Assembly (NCBI GenBank): GCA_949297975.1
Contig: CASFUX010000121.1
Coordinates: forward strand, 1 to 36,968
Reading direction: 5' to 3'
Length of the DNA stretch: 36,968 bases
From: an uncultured Bacteroidales bacterium
GTDB lineage: Bacteria; Bacteroidota; Bacteroidia; Bacteroidales; Paludibacteraceae
In this document: in pieces, positions 29,904 through 36,968 of the stretch
Layout: the number at the start of each line of letters is the position of its first letter
Position numbering within the stretch: the first letter of the stretch is position 1
The notes under the pieces: model-generated
Told to the model about the DNA's origin: nothing
Databases searched by the model: none
Seen by the model: only the letters and a program-made list of their open reading frames with translations
Translations under genes and position numbers: made by a program

Positions 29904-32732
29904 TCACCACGTCACGTTCAGCTCCATCCCGAAATACGGGCTCACGTTGCGGCGGATGGTAAAACCATTTTGTTCGTAATCGGGCGTGTAGTCGAGCAAT
30001 TTGTTGGCGAAAAAGGCTATGCGCAGATGCTTGCCTACCGTCTTGGTGGCCTTGAAGTTCACATACAAGGCCAGGGGCACGGTGACGGGCTGGAACGAGG
30101 CTTCATTATAATGAATGGTCAGGTGCTGTAGCACGGGGTCGGTTTGGGCCTCGGCCGTGTAGGAATGCAGCTGGCCGTCGGCTACATCGACGTAGGCCAT
30201 CGGCACGCCGTCCTTGACATGCTGTTGCCGCCGGGTGTACCACACGCATTGCACCGCCGAAGTGAATATCAACCCCCATTCGGGTACTTGGGTATCGAGC
30301 ATTAGGTTGGTGGAGAGCCGCCAGTTGGTCTGCCCGTCGTCCCAGTCGTACACCCCCACATAGCTGTCCGATACGGGCATGTTGTCCACCACGTCGCTTA
30401 CCGGGTAATACACGGGCATGCTGTTGGTGTACACCGACTTGAACCACGCCCCGGAGAAGTTGACCGCCGTGCGCAAAGGCTTTATCCGTTCCGAGGTGAA
30501 TTGCCATTCCATCCCTTGCTTTTCCAGCAGGCTGCCGTTGGCGGCCTGGCGGTAGGAGGCGAGCTTGCTTTTCCACTCGTAAGGCACCGTGGCTGGGTCG
30601 GGCGGGGCTTGCAGCGTGCTGCCGTCGATGGCGCTTTCGTCATAATCCTTGTAAGCATAGGGGGCGTAATGGCCCATGTAGCGGAAGCCGGAGGAGGTGA
30701 TTTCGTTGAAATAGCATACGGACAGGCGGTTGCCTGCATAGGTGACGTCGGCTCGCACTTCCCACTTGCGGTTGCGGGCGGGTTGCAGCTGGTAGTTCGT
30801 CTGGTCCTGTACATACGACATCACGGTAAAGCGGCTGTGCTCCACCGGATGCTTGTCGTCATAATAGGCCAGTTGCGTGATGTCGTTGTACCGCTTGTCC
30901 GGGTACAGGTAGTTCAGCGTGGGCATTTTGGTGGTGCGTCCCAGTCCTCCGGCCAGCGAAGCCACCAGTTCGTGCCGCCCGATGCGGATGCCGGGGAACG
31001 TCCATTGTGCGTTGAGCCGGGGGTCGAGGTACACCTGCCCGTGCATGGCATAGGCCTTGTCCAGCCCTGGGAGCATGTTGCCTCGCAGCCCGGCCAGCAC
31101 TTCCAGTTGGTGCCGGCCGAAGGCGTGCGTCAGCCTGTCCTCGATGAAGAATGCCAGATATTGCAAGGCGGGGATGTCGCGGAAGGCACGCGGACGCGCA
31201 TTCCAGTTGCCCGAGGCGGAGAGCGGATGCCCCAGGTCGTACACCTGCCCGCGCCCGAAGTTTTTCGTATAGTCCCACTGCATACCCGCCTTGACGTGGT
31301 TGCTCACCCCGCCGGGAGTGAAGAGGAAATCGCTTTTCAGTTTGAAGAAGGAGTTGAACGGCTTGCCGTCGCTCAGATAATCGGCCATGTATTCGGCGAA
31401 CAGGATGTTGGCATCGTGCTCGCCCGCCTCGGTGGTGGTGGGGGCAAGGGCGTAACGTTGCGGCGACACGAGGCGGGTCTGCGTCAGCTGGTCCACTTGC
31501 AGGCTGACGGACGAGTTCACGTCCACCCCCTTCAGCCAGGCGATGGAAGGGAAGCGGAATGCCAGGTTGTTTGTCACGGCCGAGCGGTTGTACACCGACC
31601 GGTATTCGTCGATGCGTCCGAAGTTGAGGTCGGGGTCCTGCTTGCTGTTGTCGAACGAGCCGGTGTAGTCCGCCGCCGCTTCCCAGCGCAGGTTCCACCC
31701 GTCGTGCGGCATGTGCCAGGTGAGGCGTGCCGAGAAGTTGAGCCGCCGGTAGCTTTCCAGGTTGTTGGTCGGGTCGCTTTTCGAGTCGAGGTAGCCCGCG
31801 TCCACGTTGGCCACCATGTCCCGCTGCCCGGGCAGGGCAAACCCCTTGCCTACAGCCACGAGTTTGCTGTAGCCATCCGCCTTGAAGCGGGCGGTAAAAG
31901 GCGTGGCGCGGCGTATTTTCCTGATGTTGACCACCCCGCTGGTGAGGTTGCCGTATTCGGCGGAGGGGATGCCGCGTATGACCTCGATGCTCTCGATGTC
32001 ATCGGTGGCGATGGTGCGCATGTCCACGCCCCGGTTGGTGATGTTGCGCCTGTCCTCCGTCCCGGTGCTGCTGCCCGAGCCGTAGGTGTTGCTCAAGGGG
32101 GAGTATTGCAGGTTGGCATCCGTGTTGAGCGGTGCCCCGTCCACCACGAAGAGCGTGCCCAGCGAGCTGATGGCATAGTCCGGGTCGCTCGATGCATTGC
32201 CGTTGGCATCGGTCGTGCCCGTCTCGCGCAGGCCGATGGTGTTGGCCATGCCCATGTCCGGGTCGCGGGACACGCCGCCGGGCAGCAGTTCCATCAGGTC
32301 GGCCAGGCTGGTGGGCTGCAAGTGCGTCATGGCGGTGCGGTCGATGCGCGAGGCTGCCACCGGTCCTTGCGCCTCCGTGGCCGTGACCACCACTTCGTGC
32401 AACTGGTTGTCCGACCGCAGATGGAAGTCGAGGCGGGTATCGCCCGTGACCTCCACCCGCACCTGCCGTCCCGCGTAGCCCACGTAGGAGCAGGTGGCTT
32501 CGTATGTGCCGGGCGCGATGCCCCGCAACATGAAGCATCCGTCGGGGTCGGCCACGGTGGCATAGCTCTTTGCCCCTTGCAGCACCACGGTGGCATAGGG
32601 CAACGGTTCGCGGGTGTACGCATCGTGCACCGTGCCGCGCAAGGTTGCCCCCGCGCGGTCTTGTGCATGGGCAACCGGGGCGGACAATGCGCATATCCAC
32701 CCGACGACGACCAACAGATACAACCGCTTCAT
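29904..32732 (-). CDS. TonB-dependent outer-membrane receptor with carboxypeptidase-regulatory-like N-terminus
   Basis: The protein is 942 residues from MKRLYLLVVVGW; the upstream in-frame ATG at 32774 lies beyond the -7 box. After the signal peptide, a CarboxypepD_reg-like domain (LRGTVHDAYTREPLPYATVVL, then YEATCSYVGYAGRQVRVEV) leads to a plug domain (VVVTATEAQGPVAASRID, then LMELLPGGVSRDPDMG and VIRGIPSAEYGNLTSGVVNIR) and a long barrel ending YFGMELNVTW with a terminal aromatic. It should import a ligand using TonB/ExbBD energy. The class is SusC-like in its leader but no SusD gene follows; the partners are DUF4876 and DUF6850 genes, so this is not a classical glycan locus. The gap of 99 bases to DUF4876 contains short AGTTGACnAGTAAAC repeats. 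Confidence 0.92.
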   Translation of the reverse strand: MKRLYLLVVVGWICALSAPVAHAQDRAGATLRGTVHDAYTREPLPYATVVLQGAKSYATVADPDGCFMLRGIAPGTYEATCSYVGYAGRQVRVEVTGDTRLDFHLRSDNQLHEVVVTATEAQGPVAASRIDRTAMTHLQPTSLADLMELLPGGVSRDPDMGMANTIGLRETGTTDANGNASSDPDYAISSLGTLFVVDGAPLNTDANLQYSPLSNTYGSGSSTGTEDRRNITNRGVDMRTIATDDIESIEVIRGIPSAEYGNLTSGVVNIRKIRRATPFTARFKADGYSKLVAVGKGFALPGQRDMVANVDAGYLDSKSDPTNNLESYRRLNFSARLTWHMPHDGWNLRWEAAADYTGSFDNSKQDPDLNFGRIDEYRSVYNRSAVTNNLAFRFPSIAWLKGVDVNSSVSLQVDQLTQTRLVSPQRYALAPTTTEAGEHDANILFAEYMADYLSDGKPFNSFFKLKSDFLFTPGGVSNHVKAGMQWDYTKNFGRGQVYDLGHPLSASGNWNARPRAFRDIPALQYLAFFIEDRLTHAFGRHQLEVLAGLRGNMLPGLDKAYAMHGQVYLDPRLNAQWTFPGIRIGRHELVASLAGGLGRTTKMPTLNYLYPDKRYNDITQLAYYDDKHPVEHSRFTVMSYVQDQTNYQLQPARNRKWEVRADVTYAGNRLSVCYFNEITSSGFRYMGHYAPYAYKDYDESAIDGSTLQAPPDPATVPYEWKSKLASYRQAANGSLLEKQGMEWQFTSERIKPLRTAVNFSGAWFKSVYTNSMPVYYPVSDVVDNMPVSDSYVGVYDWDDGQTNWRLSTNLMLDTQVPEWGLIFTSAVQCVWYTRRQQHVKDGVPMAYVDVADGQLHSYTAEAQTDPVLQHLTIHYNEASFQPVTVPLALYVNFKATKTVGKHLRIAFFANKLLDYTPDYEQNGFTIRRNVSPYFGMELNVTW

Positions 32733-32755
32733 GCCTCGTTCATCTAAAAACGCGG

Positions 32756-32786
32756 CAAAAGTAACCATATCCACCCGGCCGGGAAA
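32756..32786 (-). promoter_or_regulatory. Promoter of the TonB receptor operon
   Basis: On the minus strand TTTC is followed after 19 bases by TACTTTTG, a full -7 match with one mismatch in the -33 box. It lies about 25 bases upstream of the ATG at 32732. Confidence 0.55.
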
Positions 32787-32826
32787 TCACCTGTTTTAGG
32801 TATTCTGCCTTACCTTTCCGCAGGGG

Positions 32827-33080
32827 GAGGGGATGGGCTTTCCCTTTTTGTGCCGATGGGTTTTCCGATTTTTGCGGACAAGTTTTCCGACTTGTGCTGA
32901 TGACTTTTACAGCCCACAGTTATGGGTTATACAACTCACAGTTATGGGTTGTACGACCCACAGTTATGGGTTATATAACCCACAACTGTGGGCTGTAAAA
33001 CTTATGCTCACGATTGGGAAAACATCTGCTCATAAATGGGAAAACATCTGCTGACGTTTGGGGAAATATCTGCGGGAAAC
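32827..33080. repeat. 22-bp-period array 5 (evolving words)
   Basis: About eleven units of exactly 22 bp start at 32827 and every 22 bp to 33069. The words change along the array: GATGGGTTTTCC in the first, then CACAGTTATGGG (32915, 32937, 32959) and CACAACTGTGGG (32981), then ATGGGAAAACA with TCTGCT (33003-33068). In the middle, the dyads GGGTTGTACGACCC (centre 32952.5), CCCACAGTTATGGG (32963.5), GGGTTATATAACCC (32974.5) and CCCACAACTGTGGG (32985.5) are exactly 11 bp apart. Confidence 0.92.
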
Positions 33081-33083
33081 GTT

Positions 33084-33290
33084 AGTTCGGTATAAGGGTT
33101 CATGCTTATGTTCAAGTAATATATCTTCTAACCCCTCCCCCTTACGGGTACTCCCCTTTATCAAAAGGGGAGAGTTAGGCATGTTTCGTCTGATGACAGT
33201 AGGCAGAAGTAACTCCACTCTCCCCTTTTGATAAAGGGGAGTGGCTCGAATAGCCGAGGGGGTAGATAAAGACCACTCTTATACCGAACT
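33084..33290. mobile_element. MITE-like element with perfect terminal inverted repeats
   Basis: AGTTCGGTATAAG at 33084-33096 and its exact complement at 33278-33290 bound 207 bases. Inside, a perfect 25-bp inverted pair (33150-33174 and 33218-33242), built around CCCCTTTATCAAAAGGGG, and a looser pair of CCCCTCCCC / GAGGGGG words can fold the whole element into a long hairpin. It has no coding capacity. I see no clear target-site duplication. Confidence 0.75.
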
Positions 33291-33353
33291 CAGGTCGGAG
33301 AATATAGAGACGCCACAGAGTGAGAGACGCCACAGAGTGACATCTCTACAGAA

Positions 33354-33391
33354 TAAGGCGCAAATTACCTCTTGCGGTAATTTGCGCCTTA
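33354..33391 (-). terminator. Hairpin after the endonuclease gene
   Basis: A perfect 16-bp stem (TAAGGCGCAAATTACC / GGTAATTTGCGCCTTA) around TCTTGC lies 24 bases past the stop of the minus-strand endonuclease gene. There is no T tract on that strand. Confidence 0.6.
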
Positions 33392-33414
33392 TGCATCATT
33401 TGCGTTCCCCCGTC

Positions 33415-34461
33415 CTACTTCACGAACCGCCCGGTGTAGCGCACGCCATCGGCATAGGCGGTGAGCAGATACAGACCGGCAGGCAGGGAGGAGACGGACA
33501 ACGTGCCGTCGGCAGGCAACGTGCCTGCCATCATCCGCACGCCGCTGAGGCCGTACACTTCGTAATGCGCCTCGCCGTCGGGCTGGCGTTCGAGTTGCAC
33601 GTGCAGCAGGTCGCCGCCGGGCTGGCGCACGAGCGAGAAGGGCGTGTAGCTCCACCGTTCGCCCTGCTTGTCGCCCCAGAGGTATTCGGCCAGTTCGGGG
33701 TAGTCCACGAAGGGGTTGCGGTTGCCCTGCACGCGATAGACGGCTTCGTTGCGGTCGGTCTCCTTGCGGCTCAGCGGGTCGGCGCGATGCCACTTCATCA
33801 GCAGGTTGACGGCGTAGGAGTTGAAGGTGGGGTAGGTGGTGTTGGTCAACATGCTGCGCGTGCCGGTGCTCGTCCAACGGGTGGCGTAGTCCTCGTAGCG
33901 GGTCACCATGTACATGTAGGTGCGGGCGAAGTCGCCTTTGTATTCGTCGGCGGGTTCGAACACTGTGCCCGAATAGCCGGGGAAGGTGTTGCTGCCCACC
34001 TCGCACACACCGTTGTCGAACGTGCCGCCCGTGGTCTCGCCCAGCGGGTAGTTGCTCTTGGCCAAATTGGCCTCGCGGTCGGAGGGGTATAGGTTGTGGT
34101 AGTCGGAGCCAATGGTGGACTTGTTCGCATCAGATACACCGAACCAGCTTTTAGGCATGGAGTGTTCGCGGTTGAGGTTTCCATTCCAATAGCGATAACG
34201 CGGCTCGGCGTAGAGATCCCATATCAACCCGTTATCTGTTAGGTCATATTTCTCGAAGAAGTCAGCTATGTCATAGTAATCCTGCTTCTTCTGTCCTTTG
34301 GCGGCTATCTCGTGCAGGGCGGTCTTCAGTTCGCTATCGGCCTTGCCCTTGGCTTTCTCGTAATACTCCTCCAGGTTCACGCCTTGGGCGGTCAAGCCCA
34401 ACGCGAACCACAGCAGGACGAACGCCTGCATTAGGCGGATATGTCGCAAGAAGAAGTTCAT
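33415..34461 (-). CDS. Secreted endonuclease I family nuclease with T9SS-type tail
   Basis: The protein is 348 residues. A signal peptide (about 1-26, ending LGLTAQG) leads to an endonuclease I (His-Me finger) domain: NREHSMPKSWF (His100), GSDYHNLYPSDREANLAKSNYPLGE (about 118-142) and NPFVDYPELAEYLWGD near residue 245. The C-terminal 75 residues (HYEVYGLSGVRMMAGTLPA, SLPAGLYLLTAYADGVRYTGRFVK) form a type A sorting domain ending K-x-x-FVK-like, so export by the type IX system is likely. It would degrade nucleic acid outside the cell or at the surface. Its ATG overlaps the stop of its longer paralog upstream by four bases. Confidence 0.88.
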   Translation of the reverse strand: MNFFLRHIRLMQAFVLLWFALGLTAQGVNLEEYYEKAKGKADSELKTALHEIAAKGQKKQDYYDIADFFEKYDLTDNGLIWDLYAEPRYRYWNGNLNREHSMPKSWFGVSDANKSTIGSDYHNLYPSDREANLAKSNYPLGETTGGTFDNGVCEVGSNTFPGYSGTVFEPADEYKGDFARTYMYMVTRYEDYATRWTSTGTRSMLTNTTYPTFNSYAVNLLMKWHRADPLSRKETDRNEAVYRVQGNRNPFVDYPELAEYLWGDKQGERWSYTPFSLVRQPGGDLLHVQLERQPDGEAHYEVYGLSGVRMMAGTLPADGTLSVSSLPAGLYLLTAYADGVRYTGRFVK

Positions 34462-36293
34462 TTGGCAATGAATTTACAGACAATATCGCCCGACTTCAAT
34501 ACAAACACACCTTTGGGGGCAAAGGGCAGGGAGGCATCGCCCGTAGGGCATTCCGCCTCGGCCACCAGGTCGCCCGCGAGAGTATAGACCTGCACCCGGC
34601 TTGCCCGCTCCAGGCCTTGCAGGTGCAGCACGCCATCGGCACAACGCACCTGCAACGGCAGTTGTCCGGTTATCGAAGGACTGCGGGTGACCGTTTTCTT
34701 ACGGGTGATGATGAGGTGGTTGATGCCCACGTTCTGCTTCACTTTCACATACTCTATCTTGATGGCGCGGGTGTTCTCGCTCAGGGGGATGAGGGGTGTG
34801 TTGTTGTAGGTCGAGCCGTGTTGCATGAATGTAGTATCGAGGTCGGCTATCGGGTCGGGGTCGAAGTGGTTGGCATCCGTGCCTTCATATATATATAGGT
34901 GGTTGTCGTTCGTGCCCCAGGCATTGTAGGGACGGGCGGAGAATTGCAGCACGCCGGGCGCATCATCGAAAGTCACGATCAGATATTCTTTGTTGTTGCG
35001 GAAGCTGAAATCGCCGTTGCCGTAGGGGTCGCCCTTGGCATTGGTGGTCATGTTCGCGGGCAGGGAAGTTTTGTCCCACGGACCTGTGTAGAACAGTTGC
35101 ACGTCCATATCGGGCGTGGGGGTCACGGGGTCCACCTGTTCCGTTGTGCCGGTCATCACTCCTTGGGCGTAGAGATAAATCAGCACGGGAGTTTGTCCCG
35201 GCACGCCGCCGATGCGCAGCACGGCGGTATCGGCACGGGAGGCCACCGGCTTGTAGCGTACCATCAAGGTATCGCCTGCCAGGTTGTTGGCCCAGGCATA
35301 CGACAACGGGCGCACCACGCTGAAGGCTTCGGAGGGGTTTCGGAGAAATTCCACGGTGAGGTCGGAGGCCAGTTGCGCCCCCTTCACCGGGATGTAGCGG
35401 GTGCTGGGGTAAGACGAACGCACCTCGTTGAAATCCACTTGAAAACCATTGACCGGGGTCAGCAACGTGGGGGCAATGGCCTTATCGGGCACGGAGAGAG
35501 GCTCATCGGCACGGTCGCCCCACAGGTAATCGGCCAAGTCGGGGAAGTCGATGAAGGGGTTGCGGTTCAGTTGCAGGGCGAACACCGAGTCGTTGCGCTG
35601 CCGTTCCTTGTCGCTCACCGGGTCGGCATGGTGCCAGCGCAGCAGCATCTCCAATGCCCACGGCTTGAACACGGGATAGGTCTCGTTGGTCAGCATGTTC
35701 AGTCCCTCGGCTGTCCAGCGGTCGGCGTAGTCCTCGTAGCATGTCACCATGTACATGTAGGTGCGGGCAAAGTCGCCCTTGTACTCGTCGGCAGGTTCGA
35801 ACACCGTGCCCGTGTAGCCGTCGAGCGTGCTCGCCCCCACCTTGGACACGCCGTTATTGAAGCGTTCTCCTTCGGTCTCGCCCAAGGGATTGTTGGATTT
35901 CCGCCCGTTGGCCGCTTCGTCCGCCGGGTTCAGGTTGTGCAGGTCGCTGTTCGCCCGTCCGTAGTCGCTATCCAGTTTCCACCAGCTGCGGGGCAGACAG
36001 TGCTCGCGCTCCAGCTTCTGGCTGTCGTATTCCAGCAGGCGGCCATCGGAATACATGTCCCAATAGCCTCCGTCCGGATGCCAGTCGGTGCGGCGGAAAT
36101 AACGCTCGCCCCAGTACGTGGCCGTGAAGCCCGCATAGTCCAGGTTGTAGCAAGGGCTGATGACCTGGTGCAGCACGGTTTTCAACTCCGCACCCGACTT
36201 GCCATCGGCTGCATCATAATATCCGGCAGGAGCCTCGGCCAGCGCACCGGCCGCCAGCAGGGAGATGAACAAAGGAAGATAGAAACGGCGCAT
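34458..36293 (-). CDS. Large secreted endonuclease I family nuclease with extra domains
   Basis: The protein is 611 residues from MRRFYLPLFISLLAAGALAEA; the in-frame ATG at 36383 is just upstream of cysS's end and is not used. Endonuclease I motifs: LEREHCLPRSWWKLDSD (His98), ANSDLHNLNPADEAANGRKSNNPLGE (about 114-139), RNPFIDFPDLADYLWGD. A central beta-rich domain (about 290-400) follows, then a DUF-like beta domain (DVQLFYTGPWDKTSLPANM, YLIVTFDDAPGVLQFSARPYNAWG, about 410-555) and a sorting-like tail (LERASRVQVYTLAGDLVAEA, FVLKSGDIVCKFIAK). The nuclease halves of this and the next protein are clear paralogs from a local duplication. The stop overlaps the shorter gene by four bases. Confidence 0.87.
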   Translation of the reverse strand: MRRFYLPLFISLLAAGALAEAPAGYYDAADGKSGAELKTVLHQVISPCYNLDYAGFTATYWGERYFRRTDWHPDGGYWDMYSDGRLLEYDSQKLEREHCLPRSWWKLDSDYGRANSDLHNLNPADEAANGRKSNNPLGETEGERFNNGVSKVGASTLDGYTGTVFEPADEYKGDFARTYMYMVTCYEDYADRWTAEGLNMLTNETYPVFKPWALEMLLRWHHADPVSDKERQRNDSVFALQLNRNPFIDFPDLADYLWGDRADEPLSVPDKAIAPTLLTPVNGFQVDFNEVRSSYPSTRYIPVKGAQLASDLTVEFLRNPSEAFSVVRPLSYAWANNLAGDTLMVRYKPVASRADTAVLRIGGVPGQTPVLIYLYAQGVMTGTTEQVDPVTPTPDMDVQLFYTGPWDKTSLPANMTTNAKGDPYGNGDFSFRNNKEYLIVTFDDAPGVLQFSARPYNAWGTNDNHLYIYEGTDANHFDPDPIADLDTTFMQHGSTYNNTPLIPLSENTRAIKIEYVKVKQNVGINHLIITRKKTVTRSPSITGQLPLQVRCADGVLHLQGLERASRVQVYTLAGDLVAEAECPTGDASLPFAPKGVFVLKSGDIVCKFIAK

Positions 36294-36370
36294 GCAATTA
36301 ACAATTAGGAAAGAAAGACGCAAAAGCCTCCCTTCGCATCTTTCCGTCTTGGCGTACAATCTCCCTCGTC

Positions 36371-36968
36371 TTACAGTTTCCACTCCACGCCATCCTTCGT
36401 GTCCTTAATGTCGAAGCCGATGGCGGTGAGTTCGTTGCGTATCTTGTCGCTGGTGGCCCAGTCCTTGTTGCGCTTGGCTTCCATGCGGATGTCCAGCAGC
36501 AGGTCCACGGCTTTCTTGTAGGCTTCCAGCCCTGTGCCGAGGCTGTCGGCGGTCTGCAAGCCGAGCAGGTCTTCCACGAAGAGGTGGAACACGGATTGCA
36601 GTTCGACCACATCGTCGGCGGAGAGGGTTGCCTTGCCATCGTGCACCAGGTTGACGGCTTTCAGGGCTTCAAACAGGTGAGAGATGACCATCGGCGTGTT
36701 GAGGTCGTCGCACATGGCTTCCTCGCATTTCGCGCGCAGCCCCGCCACGTCCACGGACGACTGGGCGGCAGATTTCAGCTTCTGCAAGCGGGCGTAACCT
36801 TCGAGCAGGCGTTCCAAGCCCTTTTCCGAAGCCTGCAACGCCTCGTTGCTGAAGTCCACCGTGCTGCGGTAATGCGCCTGGAGGATGAAGAAGCGTATCG
36901 TCATCGGGGCGTAGGCCTGCGTGAGCAGCTTGTGGTTGCCGGTGAAGAACTCGTCGAGCGTGATGAAG
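36371..36968 (-). CDS. cysS: Cysteinyl-tRNA synthetase, C-terminal part (truncated by window edge)
   Basis: The frame is open to the right edge and reads [44 protein letters not shown], which is the region after the KMSKS loop in CysRS, followed by the helical anticodon-binding domain ([22 protein letters not shown], then [26 protein letters not shown]). ATG at 36904 is internal Met, not the start. The enzyme charges tRNA-Cys in the cytoplasm. The catalytic HIGH part lies outside the window. Its stop is 78 bases before the endonuclease gene start on the same strand. Confidence 0.93.
   Translation of the reverse strand, partial: FITLDEFFTGNHKLLTQAYAPMTIRFFILQAHYRSTVDFSNEALQASEKGLERLLEGYARLQKLKSAAQSSVDVAGLRAKCEEAMCDDLNTPMVISHLFEALKAVNLVHDGKATLSADDVVELQSVFHLFVEDLLGLQTADSLGTGLEAYKKAVDLLLDIRMEAKRNKDWATSDKIRNELTAIGFDIKDTKDGVEWKL

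Larger units (their letters stand above)
32733..33414. other. Repeat-rich intergenic region
   Basis: This gap of 682 bases lies between the TonB receptor gene and the endonuclease gene, both on the minus strand. It holds the receptor promoter, 22-bp-period array 5 (32827-33080), a MITE-like element (33084-33290), short GAGACGCCACAGAGTG repeats (about 33308-33340) and a hairpin (33354-33391). I see no gene. Confidence 0.7.

Noticed and set aside
30501..32747. 748-residue ORF on the plus strand
   Set aside because: It is fully antisense to the TonB receptor gene, which has a signal peptide, plug and barrel; the long open frame results from GC bias.
32827..33080. Possible replication origin with iterons
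   Set aside because: The units drift in sequence, no DnaA-box pattern or replication gene is adjacent, and similar arrays occur at four other loci.
34899..36308. 469-residue ORF on the plus strand
   Set aside because: It is antisense to the longer endonuclease gene and has no recognisable domain.

Overview
The window is chromosomal DNA from a member of the order Bacteroidales; I cannot fix the genus. The evidence is the gene content (a TonB-dependent receptor with a carboxypeptidase-regulatory-like leader, DUF4876 and DUF6850 families, DUF3791/DUF3990 genes, secreted proteins ending in type A T9SS-like sorting tails) and promoters of the Bacteroides type (a TTG/TTTG box, 19-20 bases, then TAnnTTTG). 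Most of the window is GC-rich; the first two to three kilobases are visibly more AT-rich, as is common in polysaccharide loci.

Layout. 1-6148 (+): the end of a surface polysaccharide cluster, with an F420-dehydrogenase-beta-like protein, a polysaccharide pyruvyl transferase and three glycosyltransferases. 6155-7408 (-): a convergent DUF4143-type ATPase. 7816-10025: a BASS-type transporter, a two-helix membrane protein and a small exported protein. 10206-11551 (-): a di-iron hemerythrin-like protein overlapping a LuxR-type regulator. 12243-15580 (+): a membrane metallophosphoesterase, a secreted trypsin-fold peptidase and YraN. 16069-18123 (-): HtpG. 18859-26613 (+): an aspartate-type aminotransferase, a three-gene cassette around a DUF3990 ADP-ribosyltransferase-like protein, D-Ala-D-Ala ligase, a polyprenyl synthetase, a hypothetical protein, an RNase D-like exonuclease, an RlmI-like methyltransferase, tRNA-Glu and ribosomal protein S20. 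26726-32732 (-): a TonB receptor / DUF4876 lipoprotein / DUF6850 barrel operon. 33415-36293 (-): two overlapping genes for secreted endonuclease I paralogs. 36371 to the right edge (-): the 3' part of cysS.

The most unusual content is between the genes. At least five intergenic regions hold arrays with an exact 22-bp period. The words differ completely from array to array, but the architecture is the same: dyad-symmetric words whose centres fall on an 11-bp grid, about one helical turn apart. They lie at 3375-3462, 7537-7602 (weaker to 7515 and 7624), 11849-12134, 18575-18662 and 32827-33080. A sixth stretch (3699-3765) repeats at 33 bp, three 11-bp steps. Codon constraint cannot explain this, because the segments are non-coding and the words are unrelated. 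I regard it as the best candidate here for an undescribed system.

The intergenic DNA also carries several families of small inverted-repeat elements. A twin-hairpin element occurs three times and its arms differ by paired substitutions; one copy supplies the stop codon of ddl. There is a four-hairpin element in the probable leader of the transporter gene, a MITE-like element with perfect 13-bp terminal inverted repeats (33084-33290), a CACAnAGC-flanked hairpin family, and two copies of a CATTTCGA inverted-repeat element.
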